Notes: generated from the sequence alone by a model not told the origin. Shown: positions 38,974-48,452, counted from the first letter of the stretch. The stretch is DNA of 64,000 bases from Mesorhizobium atlanticum (GCF_003289965.1 NZ_QMBQ01000004.1:124001-188000), one strand, 5' to 3'. Numbers and translations: made by a program.

Positions 38974-40569
38974 TCACGCACCGACGGTTTCGCCGGCCGC
39001 TGCCTCTTCGGCGGCGAGCTCTTCCTCGGTGATCCAGCCGGCCTTCTTGCGGGCGGCGAGCACCATCTGCTCGGCTTCGGCGCGCGAGACGCCGTGAGCG
39101 GCGAGAACGCCCGGATAGACCTTGGTCTCGCCGTCCTTGCGCTCTTTCCAGCCGATCAGGTCGTCGGCGGCATAGCCGGCGAAGTCCTCGATCGTCTTCA
39201 CGCCGTCCTCGCCAAGCGTCACCATCATGGCGGTGGTGACGCCGGGGATCTCGCGCAACTCGTCCTTGACGCCCAGCGCCTTGCGCTTTTCGTCATGCTC
39301 GGCCTCGATCTTCTCCAGATATTCACGGGCGCGGGTCTGGATTTCCGAAGCGGTGTCCTCGTCGAAGCCGTCGATGGAGGAGATTTCGCCCGCGTCGACA
39401 TAGGCGACTTCCTCGACGCTGGTGAAACCTTCGGAGGCAAGCACCTGGCCGACCATCTCGTCGACATCGAGAGCTTCCATGAACAGCGCCGAACGCTCGA
39501 CGAATTCCTTCTGGCGGCGCTCGCTCTCTTCCTGCTCGGTCAGGATGTCGATATCCCAGCCGGTGAGCTGCGAGGCCAGGCGCACGTTCTGGCCGCGGCG
39601 GCCGATGGCCAGCGACAGCTGGTCGTCCGGCACCACCACCTCGATGCGCTCGGCATCCTCGTCGAGCACCACCTTGGCGACCTCGGCCGGCTGCAGCGCG
39701 TTGACGATGAAGGAAGCGGCCGAAGGCGACCACGGAATGATGTCGATCTTCTCGCCCTGCAATTCGCCGACCACCGCCTGGACGCGGCTGCCGCGCATAC
39801 CGACGCAGGCGCCGACCGGATCGATCGAGGAATCGCGCGAGATGACGGCGATCTTGGCGCGCGAGCCGGGATCGCGGGCGACCGACTTGATCTCGATGAT
39901 GCCGTCGTAGATTTCCGGCACTTCCATGGTGAAGAGCTTGGCCATGAACTGCGGATGGGTGCGCGACAGGAAGATCTGCGGGCCGCGCTGCTCGCGGCGC
40001 ACGTCGTAGACATAGGCACGAACGCGGTCGCCATACTTATAGTTCTCGCGCGGGATCAGCTCGTCGCGGCGGATGATCGCCTCGCCGCGGCCGAGATCGA
40101 CGATGACGTTGCCGTATTCGACGCGCTTGACGGTGCCGTTGACGATCTCGCCGATGCGATCCTTGTATTCGTCATACTGGCGATCGCGTTCGGCCTCGCG
40201 CACCTTCTGCACGATGACCTGCTTGGCCGACTGGGCGGCGATGCGGCCGAAATCCATCGGCGGCAGCTGCTCGGCGATGAAGTCGCCGAGCTGGGCGTCG
40301 GGGTTGCGCTCGCGCGCCGTGGAAAGCGCGATCTGCGTCGCGTAGTCCTCGACCTTCTCGACCACTTCCATCAGCCGCTGCAGCTTCATCTCGCCGGTGT
40401 TCGGGTTGATGTCGGCGCGGATGTTGGTCTCCTGGCCGTAACGCGAGCGCGCTGCCTTCTGGATCGCATCGGCCATGGCGGCGATGACGATCGACTTGTC
40501 GATCGACTTTTCACGCGCGACCGCATCGGCGATCTGCAGCAGTTCGAGCCTGTTGGCGCTTACAACCAT
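38974..40569 (-). CDS. nusA: Transcription termination/antitermination factor NusA
   Basis: NusA binds RNA polymerase and modulates pausing, termination and antitermination. The 531-residue protein has the N-terminal RNAP-binding domain ([20 protein letters not shown]), S1 ([20 protein letters not shown]), two KH domains ([40 protein letters not shown]) and C-terminal acidic helix-hairpin-helix repeats ([20 protein letters not shown]). The ATG at 40569 was chosen because it matches the family; the frame is open 49 codons further. Confidence 0.97.
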   Translation of the reverse strand: MVVSANRLELLQIADAVAREKSIDKSIVIAAMADAIQKAARSRYGQETNIRADINPNTGEMKLQRLMEVVEKVEDYATQIALSTARERNPDAQLGDFIAEQLPPMDFGRIAAQSAKQVIVQKVREAERDRQYDEYKDRIGEIVNGTVKRVEYGNVIVDLGRGEAIIRRDELIPRENYKYGDRVRAYVYDVRREQRGPQIFLSRTHPQFMAKLFTMEVPEIYDGIIEIKSVARDPGSRAKIAVISRDSSIDPVGACVGMRGSRVQAVVGELQGEKIDIIPWSPSAASFIVNALQPAEVAKVVLDEDAERIEVVVPDDQLSLAIGRRGQNVRLASQLTGWDIDILTEQEESERRQKEFVERSALFMEALDVDEMVGQVLASEGFTSVEEVAYVDAGEISSIDGFDEDTASEIQTRAREYLEKIEAEHDEKRKALGVKDELREIPGVTTAMMVTLGEDGVKTIEDFAGYAADDLIGWKERKDGETKVYPGVLAAHGVSRAEAEQMVLAARKKAGWITEEELAAEEAAAGETVGA

Positions 40570-40615
40570 TGTCTTTCTCCCGATTTCGCCTCGGACTTGC
40601 AGCCCGGCGGCGCTA

Positions 40616-41242
40616 TCAACTTTCCTGTTCGGTTTCGTTTTCCTCGGCGGCGTCTTCTGCTTCGCCGCGGCGTTTCCTGGCTTCCTTGCGCGCCCGATTG
40701 TCCTTCGACAGGGCATCGCGGATGAGATCGTCGGTCAGCACCAGCCGCGCCTCGGCGATCGCGTCATAAGGCACGCGCACCGTCGGTTCCTCGCCATAGG
40801 CTGCCTTGTCGCGTTCGATAAGGATGCCATCGGCGTCGGCCTCGGCGATCTTGCCCTTGAAGCGCTTGCGATCGCCGACGAGGACGGACGTCTCCAGCTT
40901 GACCAGATGGCCGGTCCAGGTGGTGAAATCCGACTTGCGCACCAGCGGCCGGTCGATACCCGGCGAGGACACTTCGAGATGATACGCCTTTTCGATCGGA
41001 TCCTCGACATCAAGGGCCGGCGAAACCGCGCGACTGACCTCTTCACAGTCCTCGACGGTCATTGTGCCGTCTTCGCGCTCGGCCATGATCTGCAGCGTCA
41101 GCCCGTTCTGGCCGGTCAGTTGCACCCGCACGAGGCGGAAGCCGATGGCCTTGAGCACCGGCTGCACGATCAGCGCAATGCGCGCATCGATGCCGCTTTC
41201 GCGGATGATACGGTCGTCGGCCTCGCTTGCCGCTGCAGTCAT
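40616..41242 (-). CDS. rimP: Ribosome maturation factor RimP
   Basis: RimP assists 30S assembly around S12. The 208-residue protein has the conserved [19 protein letters not shown] core, the N-terminal [20 protein letters not shown] and the SH3-like C-terminal domain; the extra acidic/Lys tail (after residue 175) is common in rhizobia. It is the first gene of the nusA operon and has a good promoter 99 bases upstream. Confidence 0.96.
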   Translation of the reverse strand: MTAAASEADDRIIRESGIDARIALIVQPVLKAIGFRLVRVQLTGQNGLTLQIMAEREDGTMTVEDCEEVSRAVSPALDVEDPIEKAYHLEVSSPGIDRPLVRKSDFTTWTGHLVKLETSVLVGDRKRFKGKIAEADADGILIERDKAAYGEEPTVRVPYDAIAEARLVLTDDLIRDALSKDNRARKEARKRRGEAEDAAEENETEQES

Positions 41243-41340
41243 CGGATCCCTGTCGCTTTTGGCTTCCGGCCGGCAGGTAATAAAAAAGAGCGGGACCGGG
41301 TGGACCCACTCTTCGTCATACCGACCAAGAATTTGAGGCT

Positions 41341-41369
41341 GATATAGACGATTGCCGCCGGTGTTTCAA
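41341..41369 (-). promoter_or_regulatory. Promoter of the rimP-nusA-infB operon
   Basis: On the minus strand TTGAAA (41369-41364), a 17-base spacer and TATATC (41346-41341) match the alphaproteobacterial housekeeping promoter and point to rimP. Confidence 0.7.
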
Positions 41370-41397
41370 GTCTGCAGGCAAGGGCTTGCGGCGATGC

Positions 41398-41685
41398 CTA
41401 TAATTGTCGCGGCCATCGCTGGGCTGCATGCATCACGGTGAGTATCTCGATCTCGTCGCCGACAACACGGTAGGGAATTATGTATGGGATATCGGCCAAG
41501 ACCAGCTCTCGTGTCCCTTTCGCCCGCCCGACGCGGCCCATCGCCGGATGTTCGGCAAGATTGTCCACGACAGAAACAATGCGGACAACGACCCGTGCCG
41601 CGGCTGTTGGATTGTCCTTTTCGATGAAAGCGCCAATCTGGTCGAGACGGCGCAGCGCGCGCTCTGTCCAGCGGATCCGCTTCAT
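41398..41685 (-). CDS. ParE/RelE-superfamily toxin
   Basis: The 95-residue protein is a type II toxin of the ParE/RelE fold: RIRWTERALRRLDQIGAFIE, AARVVVRIVSVVDNLAEHPA, GTRELVLADIPYIIPYRVVG and the C-terminal EILTVMHAAQRWP. ParE members poison gyrase, RelE members cut mRNA; the helical hairpin at the N terminus and the lack of a clear RelE catalytic set favour ParE. Its ATG overlaps the antitoxin stop (ATGA), the usual coupling of antitoxin and toxin. All conserved regions are present, so it is probably active. Confidence 0.9.
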   Translation of the reverse strand: MKRIRWTERALRRLDQIGAFIEKDNPTAAARVVVRIVSVVDNLAEHPAMGRVGRAKGTRELVLADIPYIIPYRVVGDEIEILTVMHAAQRWPRQL

Positions 41686-41927
41686 CGCCCGGAGGCCGGT
41701 TTGACGTATTTCGCTATGACGCCGGCCAGATCCTTCTCACTTGCAAATTCTCCTCGGTCGGCTTCCTCGAGGCCGGCCTCGATCTCGGCGAGTTGCCATT
41801 CTTCCCTGGCAACATAGTCTTCGATCGCCTGAGCCGCGACATAGGAACGAGAGCGATCAACCTTCTCCGCCAGTTGATCGAGCTTGGCCACGGTCTCATC
41901 GGGAAGTCGTACGGTGAAGGCACTCAT
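41682..41927 (-). CDS. Ribbon-helix-helix antitoxin (ParD/CopG type)
   Basis: The 81-residue antitoxin begins SAFTVRLPDETVAKLDQLAE, an RHH DNA-binding domain with VDRSRSYVAAQAIEDYVARE as its second and third elements. The acidic tail (LEEADRGEFASEKDLAGVIA) would wrap the toxin. The ATG at 41927 is the only start that opens on the RHH strand; the frame upstream contains the broken TacT remnant. An inverted repeat at 41965-41979 is a likely operator. Confidence 0.92.
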   Translation of the reverse strand: MSAFTVRLPDETVAKLDQLAEKVDRSRSYVAAQAIEDYVAREEWQLAEIEAGLEEADRGEFASEKDLAGVIAKYVKPASGR

Positions 41928-41964
41928 AATCCTGTCTCCGCTCTGGTTCACTATGAATGTGATG

Positions 41965-41979
41965 GAACCAAGATGGTTC
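41965..41979. promoter_or_regulatory. Likely operator of the ParDE-type pair
   Basis: GAACCAAGATGGTTC is a perfect six-base inverted repeat with a three-base centre, 38 bases before the antitoxin ATG. On the minus strand it lies just after a TTGACG -35-like element, where an RHH autorepressor would be expected to bind. Confidence 0.55.
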
Positions 41980-42068
41980 GTCAATGCATGCTTCCCAGTG
42001 GAAAATCCGGACACGTCGTGGAACTGCGGCAAGCGGTTTGGGAGCCGATAAGGCCTCGGGTCAGCGCT
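41977..42068 (-). pseudogene. 5' remnant of a TacT-type GNAT toxin
   Basis: Read in the frame that follows the DUF1778 gene, this stretch encodes ADPRPYRLPNRLPQFHD followed by VSGFSTGKHALTNHL. That resembles the first 30-35 residues of TacT-family GNAT toxins, which usually read like HDVSGFDSGKPALDDWL. There is no start codon, and the similarity stops at the promoter of the ParDE pair. The acetyltransferase core is gone, so it is a non-functional fragment. Confidence 0.65.
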
Positions 42069-42375
42069 TTGTGGTGTGGCCGGCTTCCCAGGGAGCGGGC
42101 CGCTTGGCCAATTCCACCATATCGGGAACGGGGGCGACCGGGGCCGACAGAACGTCCATGAACTCCGCAAACCCTTCCGGGCTCATGCGGACAAGACGGT
42201 TGTCCATCAGCACATCCTCGGCCGCGCGCGCACGGCGGCATCGCGCACGAAATCCGTGCGGGACCGGCCTCGCAGACTGGCGGCGCGATCGACCATCGCC
42301 ATGTCCGCTTCCGGCAGCCGTATCAAGATCGGGTATTCCTTGCGTTCGTACCGGCAATTCAGCGATTTGTAGCGC
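42061..42375 (-). pseudogene. Frameshifted DUF1778 (TacA-type) antitoxin
   Basis: Two frames together give a full DUF1778 antitoxin. The first, 42375 to about 42248, encodes YERKEYPILIRLPEADMAMV then SLRGRSRTDFVRDAAVRA. The second encodes EDVLMDNRLVRMSPEGFAEF and ends MVELAKRPAPWEAGHTTKR. They meet in a CG-dinucleotide run at about 42229-42241, where four extra bases (two CG units) or a single insertion would shift the frame. No ATG opens the first frame. The partner toxin is also truncated, so the module is dead. Confidence 0.75.
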
Positions 42376-42393
42376 TAAATGCACGGCCGCCAC

Positions 42394-43104
42394 CTATCTC
42401 CGAATAAAGGTCAGATAAGCCGGCCGCCGTCCCTCGCGTATCGCCTTGGCCTCGTAACGCGTGCCGGGCCAACCCTCATAGGGTCGATGCCAATCCGCGG
42501 CCTCTCCAGCCTGCCACTCGAAGGCGCCGTGAGCGCGGCAGGCAAGCAGCGTCCAGTTGACATAGCTGTCGATGTCGGAGGCGAAGCGGAACCTGCCGCC
42601 CGGCTTCAGGACGCGGGCGAAGCGGCCGAGATTGGCGGCACCGACGAAGCGGCGCTTCCAGTGCTTCTTCTTCGGCCACGGATCGGGATAAAGCAGGTCG
42701 ATGCCGTCGAGCGAAGCTGACGGCAGCCAGTCGAGCAGGCGCGTGGCGTCGTCGTCATAGACCCTCAGATTGCCAAGCGGGGCCTTGGCAAGCGCCGTCA
42801 TCATCTTGGCCATGCCGTTGACGAAGGGCTCGACGCCGATGAAGCCGGTCCCCGGCGCTTCCTTGGCGCGGTGCAGGAGATGCTCGCCGCCGCCAAAGCC
42901 GATCTCCAGCTGAAGCGCCGAAACCTCGGCTTTGAACAAGGTCCTTAGATCCGCCGGCACTTCCGCCGTCAGGTCGAGCCGATATTCGCGCAAGCCGCTT
43001 TCGAGGGCGATCGCCTGCTGCGGGCGTATGGTCTTGCCGTGCCGGCGGCCGAAGAATCCTTCGGTCGCCCGGCTCGGCCTGTCCTTTGCGTTCGCTGGCG
43101 TCAG
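42394..43104 (-). CDS. trmB: tRNA (guanine-46-N7)-methyltransferase, unusual start
   Basis: TrmB makes m7G46 in the tRNA variable loop. The conserved core is complete: [55 protein letters not shown] and [20 protein letters not shown]. The N-terminal part [20 protein letters not shown] is also conserved, yet no ATG, GTG or TTG lies upstream of it in frame. The best candidate is CTG at 43104-43102, overlapping the metK stop as CTGA and giving 236 residues, the normal length. A TTG at 42993 would delete the conserved start. A sequencing error is the other explanation. Confidence 0.85.
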   Translation of the reverse strand: MTPANAKDRPSRATEGFFGRRHGKTIRPQQAIALESGLREYRLDLTAEVPADLRTLFKAEVSALQLEIGFGGGEHLLHRAKEAPGTGFIGVEPFVNGMAKMMTALAKAPLGNLRVYDDDATRLLDWLPSASLDGIDLLYPDPWPKKKHWKRRFVGAANLGRFARVLKPGGRFRFASDIDSYVNWTLLACRAHGAFEWQAGEAADWHRPYEGWPGTRYEAKAIREGRRPAYLTFIRR

Positions 43105-44366
43105 GCGGCGACGGCGTCCTTGAGCGCCTTGGCGAGATCGGTCTTCTCCCAGGAGAAGGAACCGTCGCGACCGGCCTTGCGGCCGAAATGGCCGTAGGAC
43201 GAAGTTTTTGCGTAGATCGGCTTGTTGAGGTCGAGGTGACGGCGGATGCCCGACGGTGACAGGTCCATCACCTTGCGCAGCGCCTCTTCAAGCTTCGATT
43301 CGTCAACCTTGCCAGTGCCGTGCAGGTCGACATAGACCGACAGCGGCTGGGCGACGCCGATGGCGTAGGAGAGCTGGATGGTGCAGCGGTCGGCGAGCTT
43401 GGCTGCCACCACGTTCTTGGCGAGGTAGCGCGCCGCATAGGCCGCCGAACGGTCGACCTTGGTGGTGTCCTTGCCCGAGAAGGCGCCGCCGCCGTGCGGT
43501 GCCGCGCCGCCATAGGTGTCGACGATGATCTTGCGGCCGGTGAGGCCGGCATCGCCGTCGGGCCCGCCGATGACGAACTTGCCGGTCGGGTTGATGTACC
43601 AGTTGCAGTCCTCGGCGATCTTGAGCTCGCCAAGCGCCTCGCGGATGTAGGGCTCGACGACCTTGCGGACCTTCTTGGAGTCCCAGCTGGCATCGAGGTG
43701 CTGGGTGGAGAGCACGATCTGCGTGACTTCCGCAGCCTTGCCGTCGGCATAGCGCACGGTGACCTGGCTCTTGGCATCCGGGCCAAGCTTGCCGGCCTCG
43801 CCATTGCCTTCATGGCGCGCGGCGGCAAGCAATTCGAGAATCTTGTGGCTGTAATAGATCGGCGCCGGCATCAGGTCGGGCGTCTCGCGGCAGGCGTAGC
43901 CGAACATGATGCCCTGGTCGCCGGCACCTTCCTCGCCCTGGCGGTCGGCGGCATTGTCGACGCCTTGGCCGATATCGGGGGACTGGCCGTGCAGCAGCAC
44001 ATCGATCTTGGCGGTCTTCCAGTGGAAGCCGGACTGCTCGTAGCCGATCTCGCGGATCGCCTTGCGGGCGACCGACTTGAACTTGGTCGGGTTGACCACG
44101 GGGTGGCCGGACGCATCCTTGAGGACGTTGCCCGCCTTGTCCTTCTTCAAAAGCGTGTCGGGGACGCGGACCTCGCCGGCGATGACGACGCGGTTGGTGG
44201 TGGCCAGCGTTTCGCAGGCGACGCGAACCTTCCACGGGTCCATGCCTGTCTTCTTGGCTTCGCGATAGACCAGATCGACGATTTCGTCGGAGATGCGGTC
44301 ACAAACTTTGTCGGGATGACCCTCGGAGACGGATTCCGAGGTGAAGAGATAATTCTGCCGCGTCAC
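43101..44366 (-). CDS. metK: S-adenosylmethionine synthetase
   Basis: MetK makes SAM from methionine and ATP. From the GTG at 44366, with GAGGGGA six bases upstream, it has 421 residues, the longer alphaproteobacterial form. [20 protein letters not shown] opens the N-terminal domain; [20 protein letters not shown] is in the middle, and [20 protein letters not shown] is the P-loop-like signature. The leader contains a terminator-like hairpin just before the ribosome binding site. phrR lies upstream and trmB overlaps downstream. Confidence 0.97.
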   Translation of the reverse strand: MTRQNYLFTSESVSEGHPDKVCDRISDEIVDLVYREAKKTGMDPWKVRVACETLATTNRVVIAGEVRVPDTLLKKDKAGNVLKDASGHPVVNPTKFKSVARKAIREIGYEQSGFHWKTAKIDVLLHGQSPDIGQGVDNAADRQGEEGAGDQGIMFGYACRETPDLMPAPIYYSHKILELLAAARHEGNGEAGKLGPDAKSQVTVRYADGKAAEVTQIVLSTQHLDASWDSKKVRKVVEPYIREALGELKIAEDCNWYINPTGKFVIGGPDGDAGLTGRKIIVDTYGGAAPHGGGAFSGKDTTKVDRSAAYAARYLAKNVVAAKLADRCTIQLSYAIGVAQPLSVYVDLHGTGKVDESKLEEALRKVMDLSPSGIRRHLDLNKPIYAKTSSYGHFGRKAGRDGSFSWEKTDLAKALKDAVAA

Positions 44367-44384
44367 GGGTGTCCCCTCTTGAAA

Positions 44385-44410
44385 AAAAATCGGCAGGTTT
44401 GCCGATTTTT
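44385..44410 (-). terminator. Intrinsic-terminator-like hairpin just before metK
   Basis: AAAAATCGGCA / TGCCGATTTTT forms an 11-base perfect stem with a four-base loop, followed on the minus strand by three more T (eight T in a row). It ends 18 bases before the metK GTG, next to the GAGGGG ribosome site. It could end the phrR transcript, but the best metK promoter lies upstream of it, so it may act as an attenuator. Confidence 0.75.
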
Positions 44411-44421
44411 GGCGCGCCACG

Positions 44422-44450
44422 TGTTAGCGGTGCCGGGCGCCGCTCGTCAA
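44422..44450 (-). promoter_or_regulatory. Possible metK promoter
   Basis: On the minus strand TTGACG (44450-44445), a 17-base spacer and CTAACA (44427-44422). Transcription would start near 44415 and must pass the hairpin at 44385-44410 to reach metK. Confidence 0.5.
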
Positions 44451-44532
44451 GCGGCGCGACGGTTCTGGCATGAATGTAGGCAAGGCCGGCTGTGCCACCG
44501 GCGGCAGGGCGCCCCGGCGGCACAGGTAAAAA

Positions 44533-44955
44533 TCAATCGGCGTCGTCGGCGGACAACGCCTTCACTAGATCGATGATCCGGCGGCGCACCTTCACGTCGC
44601 CGATCTTGACGAAAGCCCGGTTGAGCTGAAGCCCTTCGGGACTGCCACAGAATTCGATGGCGAAGGCCATCGAGGAGTCTTCGGCAAATCCCCGGTTGCC
44701 GCCACCGGTCTCCTCGCCCGGGGCATCCTCGAAAAAGAAGGCGACAGGAACGCTCAGGATGGAGGCGATCGCCTGCAGACGGCTGGCGCCAACCCTGTTC
44801 GTTCCCTTTTCATACTTCTGGATCTGCTGGAAGGTGATGCCGAGATTTTCACCCAGCTTTTCCTGGCTCATTCCAAGCATATTGCGGCGCAGCCGGATGC
44901 GACTCCCGACATGAATGTCGATCGGATTCGGCTTCTTCTTGTTCTCTTCTGTCAT
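44533..44955 (-). CDS. phrR: XRE-family regulator, PhrR/PraR type
   Basis: A 140-residue cytosolic regulator with an N-terminal helix-turn-helix: GSRIRLRRNMLGMSQEKLGE, ITFQQIQKYEKGTNRVGASR and LQAIASILSVPVAFFFED. The C-terminal half (RAFVKIGDVKVRRRIIDLVK) is conserved among rhizobial PhrR/PraR proteins, linked in other rhizobia to low-pH response, quorum sensing and biofilm. AGGA lies before the ATG. The lnt-phrR-metK order is conserved in the group, which supports the name. The 140 bases before it (44956-45095) hold only its probable promoter. Confidence 0.88.
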   Translation of the reverse strand: MTEENKKKPNPIDIHVGSRIRLRRNMLGMSQEKLGENLGITFQQIQKYEKGTNRVGASRLQAIASILSVPVAFFFEDAPGEETGGGNRGFAEDSSMAFAIEFCGSPEGLQLNRAFVKIGDVKVRRRIIDLVKALSADDAD

Positions 44956-45095
44956 TTTTTCCTCGCCGAATTTTTCCGGCTTTTTCTATTTTGTTCCGCC
45001 CATATGAAGCCGGAGCCACCTGCCCCAACAGAACCCTCCAACCGACTTCGAGAAAATTTTAGGCGTTACAGTATGAGTTTCTAATGTGCCGACTG

Positions 45096-46682
45096 TCAAT
45101 TCGCCCGTAGCCGCTGCCTTACATTCAGTGTGAGGGCCACCAGCGCAAACAGCAACATGATCAGCAATCCGTTAATACGCCGCTGATCGGGAGACAGGAG
45201 GGGGCGCCCAGAAACCGGCACATGCGCGTCGATGGCGCCGCGCGCGTTGACGGCAAGCGCATCGATGATGCGCCCGCGCGAATCGACAATTGCGGAGATG
45301 CCGTTGTTGGCCGCGCGCAACAGCGGCAATCCATTCTCCACCGCGCGAATCTGGGCCTGCCTGAAGTGCTGATAAGGGCCTGGTGTGTCGCCAAACCAGG
45401 CGTCGTTGGTGACGTTCACGATTACGTCAGATGACGCAGAGTCGGCTGCGACGATATCGGGGAAGATCACCTCGTAGCAGATGAATGGCGCGGCGCGCAG
45501 GCCACCCGGCAGGCTGATCGGATGCCGCTCGTTGCCGGCGGCGAAATTCATCGGCCCGGCAACGAGTTGGCCTATGCCGAAGCGTTGGAAAAGATCGGCG
45601 AAAGGGAGATACTCGCCGAAGGGAACCAGATGCACCTTGTCGACCGCATCGACGATCTCGCCCTTGTCGTTGATCGCCACCACGGAATTGTAGTAGCGGC
45701 TGTCGGCATTCGCCGATCCGCCCTCCTCGCGCACGACGCCGGCAATCAGCATCTGGCCGTCGGCCAGCATGTCGCCCAACGCCGTCAGCGCGTCCGGACG
45801 CTCCGTGAACAGGAAGGGCACCGACGTTTCTGGCCACAGAATAAGCTGAGGCTTGGCATGACCTTCTTCCGGCGCTTTCCCCGATATCCCCAGCAAAGTC
45901 GCGAAGATGCGGTCACGCACCGAGGCGTCCCACTTTTCGCTGAGATCGACCGACGGCTGGACGATGCGAACGTCGATCGAGCGGGCCGGCTTGACCGGGG
46001 CCGCTAGCCTGACATAGCCGAAGCCGACATGGCCGGCGACGAGGATGAGGAACACGGCAAGGCCGAGCCTCAGATGCCGGCGCGCCGCGACCAGCGCGGG
46101 CAGCGAGAACAGGAAGACCGCGAGCGCGTTCATGCCGATCATGCCGGTCACCGACACGCTCTGCATCAGGAGCGGCACGGGCATCGCCGCGTAGCCGACG
46201 GCGTTCCAGGGAAAACCGGTGAAGAGAAAGTCGCGCAACCATTCGGCAAGGCCGAAGCCAAAGGCAAGGGCGGCGATGCGGCCGATATCGCTGCTCCAGA
46301 ACAGCCGTGCCGCCACGGCGGCAAAGCCATAGAAGAAGGCGAGCGCGAAGGGGATACCGATGACGGCGAAGGGCAAGGCCCAGGCGAAGCTGTCGGCCTC
46401 GACCAGAAGCGCCTGGCCGATCCACCAGAGACCGGCCAGGAAATAGCCGAAACCGAACCACCAGCCGGTGGCGAAAGCCGGCCTCAGGCGTCTGAACCAG
46501 CCATCGGAAGCCTCGCCAGTGGCGCCGTCGAGCAGCCAGACCAGAACCGGGAACGAGACGAAGCAGACCGCGAAGAAATCGTAAGGCGCCTGGGCAAGCA
46601 CCGCCAGCGCTCCGGCGGCAAAGGCCACCAGCGCCCGCCGCCACCCCCACAGCAGAATTATCCGGCCGGCAAAGCGCTGCAT
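45096..46682 (-). CDS. lnt: Apolipoprotein N-acyltransferase
   Basis: Lnt adds the third acyl chain to lipoproteins in the inner membrane. The 528-residue protein has six or more N-terminal membrane helices, a periplasmic nitrilase domain from about residue 230 and a C-terminal helix. The catalytic triad is visible: Glu in [13 protein letters not shown], Lys in [16 protein letters not shown] and Cys in [15 protein letters not shown]. It lies downstream of tlyC, with a VOC gene between them. Confidence 0.96.
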   Translation of the reverse strand: MQRFAGRIILLWGWRRALVAFAAGALAVLAQAPYDFFAVCFVSFPVLVWLLDGATGEASDGWFRRLRPAFATGWWFGFGYFLAGLWWIGQALLVEADSFAWALPFAVIGIPFALAFFYGFAAVAARLFWSSDIGRIAALAFGFGLAEWLRDFLFTGFPWNAVGYAAMPVPLLMQSVSVTGMIGMNALAVFLFSLPALVAARRHLRLGLAVFLILVAGHVGFGYVRLAAPVKPARSIDVRIVQPSVDLSEKWDASVRDRIFATLLGISGKAPEEGHAKPQLILWPETSVPFLFTERPDALTALGDMLADGQMLIAGVVREEGGSANADSRYYNSVVAINDKGEIVDAVDKVHLVPFGEYLPFADLFQRFGIGQLVAGPMNFAAGNERHPISLPGGLRAAPFICYEVIFPDIVAADSASSDVIVNVTNDAWFGDTPGPYQHFRQAQIRAVENGLPLLRAANNGISAIVDSRGRIIDALAVNARGAIDAHVPVSGRPLLSPDQRRINGLLIMLLFALVALTLNVRQRLRAN

Positions 46683-46826
46683 TCAGCTTCCCAAGTCGCG
46701 CGAATCAGGGAGCTAGAGGTTTAACAGGCTGGGCCCGGCGTTCCAAACCCAGATAAGCGCGGCCTGATACACGGTCGCGCTATCGCGGGAACAAGTATCC
46801 CGCCACAGCTCCGTGTTTAGCCGCTT

Positions 46827-46862
46827 TTTTGCAACGCCAAGCGATTCCGCTTGGCTGCAAAA
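46827..46862 (-). terminator. Hairpin between the VOC gene and lnt
   Basis: Nested arms TTTTGCA/TGCAAAA and GCCAAGCG/CGCTTGGC make a 15-base stem with a two-base bulge, four bases after the VOC stop. A/T runs on both flanks would suit weak termination in either direction. Confidence 0.55.
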
Positions 46863-46865
46863 TGC

Positions 46866-47336
46866 TCAGCGGTGCCAGCCCTCGATGCGCAGGCCGCTTA
46901 GTCGCTCAGCCTCGTCCTTGGGGACGACGCGCACGGTGCGGGTGAATGTCCAGACATGGCCTTCGGGGTCACGGGCGCGGTACTGGCGCTCGCCGTAGAA
47001 ATGGTCGGCGGGTTGCTCGACGATCTCTGCGCCCGCCGCGCGCGCTTTCTCGCAATGAGCGTCGATATCTTGCTGCAGACGCACATAGACGGCTTGCGTG
47101 TTCCTGCCGCCGACGGAGGCGGGACTGGCGACACGCTCATCCCATTCGGAATCGACGATGATATAGCCGTCGCCGAAGCGCATTTCGGCATGCACAAGCC
47201 GGCCGTCGGCATCGCTCACCAGCATGCTCGGCTCGAAACCGAAGGCCGCTTGCAGAAAGGACAATGCCGCGCGCGGATCGCGGTAGAAAACGCCTGAGCC
47301 CAGGACCGCATGCTTGAACGGATCGTCGGTCGGCAT
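46866..47336 (-). CDS. VOC-superfamily (glyoxalase/PhnB-like) protein
   Basis: The 156-residue protein has one VOC fold of paired beta-alpha-beta3 units: FYRDPRAALSFLQAAFGFEP, VHAEMRFGDGYIIVDSEWDE, YVRLQQDIDAHCEKARAAGA and FYGERQYRARDPEGHVWTFT. The last is the typical C-terminal metal-side strand (ARDPEGHVW with Glu). Whether it is a glyoxalase, a resistance protein or a PhnB-like protein cannot be told. It is 12 bases after tlyC and so probably in that operon. Confidence 0.85.
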   Translation of the reverse strand: MPTDDPFKHAVLGSGVFYRDPRAALSFLQAAFGFEPSMLVSDADGRLVHAEMRFGDGYIIVDSEWDERVASPASVGGRNTQAVYVRLQQDIDAHCEKARAAGAEIVEQPADHFYGERQYRARDPEGHVWTFTRTVRVVPKDEAERLSGLRIEGWHR

Positions 47337-47348
47337 GCCGGGAGGCGA

Positions 47349-48431
47349 TCAGGCCTGTTCGGTGCGGGCGGCGCGGCGACGCTGACGCTCGCCCTTCTGG
47401 CTCTGCACGATGCGCACGCGTTTGACGCGGCGCGGATCGGCGTCGAGCACATGGAACTCGAAGCCGGGAATGGCCTGCACGACTTCACCCCTGGCCGGGA
47501 CCCGGCCGAGCGTGTTGAAGATCATGCCGCCAATGGTGTCGACATATTCGCCATGCTCGCCGGCGGCGAAATCCTCGCCGATCATCTTGGCGACCTCGTC
47601 GATCTCGGCCTTGCCGTCGACGACGAAGACGCCGTCGCCGGTCTGCGTGATCATCGGCTCGTCGTCGTCATGCTCGTCCTCGATGTCGCCGACCACCATC
47701 TCGACGATGTCTTCCAGCGAGGCGAGGCCGTCGGTGCCGCCATATTCGTCTATGACCAGCGCCATCTGCGTGCGCGTCGTCTGCATGCGGCCCATGAGGT
47801 CGGAGGCCAGCATCGAGGGCGGCACGAACAGCACCTGGCGGATCAGATTGAGATCGCCGATGGTGCGTGCGAGATCGACCTGCGCGAGGTCGAGCGCCGT
47901 CGTCACCGGCGCCTTCGCCCTGGTGCGGCCCTTCTTGACGCGGGCGACCTTGGTGATGTGCGCGAGCACGTCGCGGATGTGGACCATGCCACGCGGATCG
48001 TCCAACGTCTCGGAATAGACCGGCATGCGCGAATGGCCGGATTGCTCGAAAAGGCCGAGCAGGTCGCCAAGCGTGGTGTTGATCTCGACCGCCTCGATAT
48101 CGGCGCGCGGCACCATGACATCCTCGACCCGCACTTCGCGCAGGCGCAGGATGTTGTTGAGCATGGCGCGTTCGCCGGGCGAGAAGGCGCCGGCATCGGT
48201 CGCGGTTTCGGCAAGCGCGCCGGCAATCTCCTCGCGCAGGCTGGTGCCGTTGCGGTGCCGGAACAGGCCCAGCACACGGTCGAAGAGCGAAGGACCGGCA
48301 TGCGCCGGCTCCGCGGCCGCGCTGCCGGTGGGAATACTCGGACTTGAGCCCTCTTCCGTTTTTTCGGAAGGCTTGGCAGCACTGCCGGCGTCCGGGCGGG
48401 CGGCAGTTTCTGGTGTGTCGTTCATCGCCAT
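47349..48431 (-). CDS. tlyC: TlyC/CorC-type hemolysin-family protein with CBS domains
   Basis: A 360-residue cytosolic CorC-like protein without membrane helices. After a low-complexity leader (1-45), two CBS domains span about 95-235 (VEDVMVPRADIEAVEINTTL, GHSRMPVYSETLDDPRGMVH, LVIDEYGGTDGLASLEDIVE). The CorC_HlyC domain lies at about 255-345 (VDTIGGMIFNTLGRVPARGE). In this operon the family is linked to magnesium/cobalt handling, though hemolysin is the historic name. ybeY lies upstream. Confidence 0.92.
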   Translation of the reverse strand: MAMNDTPETAARPDAGSAAKPSEKTEEGSSPSIPTGSAAAEPAHAGPSLFDRVLGLFRHRNGTSLREEIAGALAETATDAGAFSPGERAMLNNILRLREVRVEDVMVPRADIEAVEINTTLGDLLGLFEQSGHSRMPVYSETLDDPRGMVHIRDVLAHITKVARVKKGRTRAKAPVTTALDLAQVDLARTIGDLNLIRQVLFVPPSMLASDLMGRMQTTRTQMALVIDEYGGTDGLASLEDIVEMVVGDIEDEHDDDEPMITQTGDGVFVVDGKAEIDEVAKMIGEDFAAGEHGEYVDTIGGMIFNTLGRVPARGEVVQAIPGFEFHVLDADPRRVKRVRIVQSQKGERQRRRAARTEQA

Positions 48432-48452
48432 CGGGTCTATTGAGCTTTTTTG

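Noticed and set aside
38956..40725. Long plus-strand open frame opposite nusA
   Set aside because: Antisense shadow; NusA domains are complete on the minus strand.
44367..44532. SAM riboswitch upstream of metK
   Set aside because: I could not match the leader to SAM-I, SAM-II or SAM/SAH aptamers; only the terminator-like hairpin is supported.
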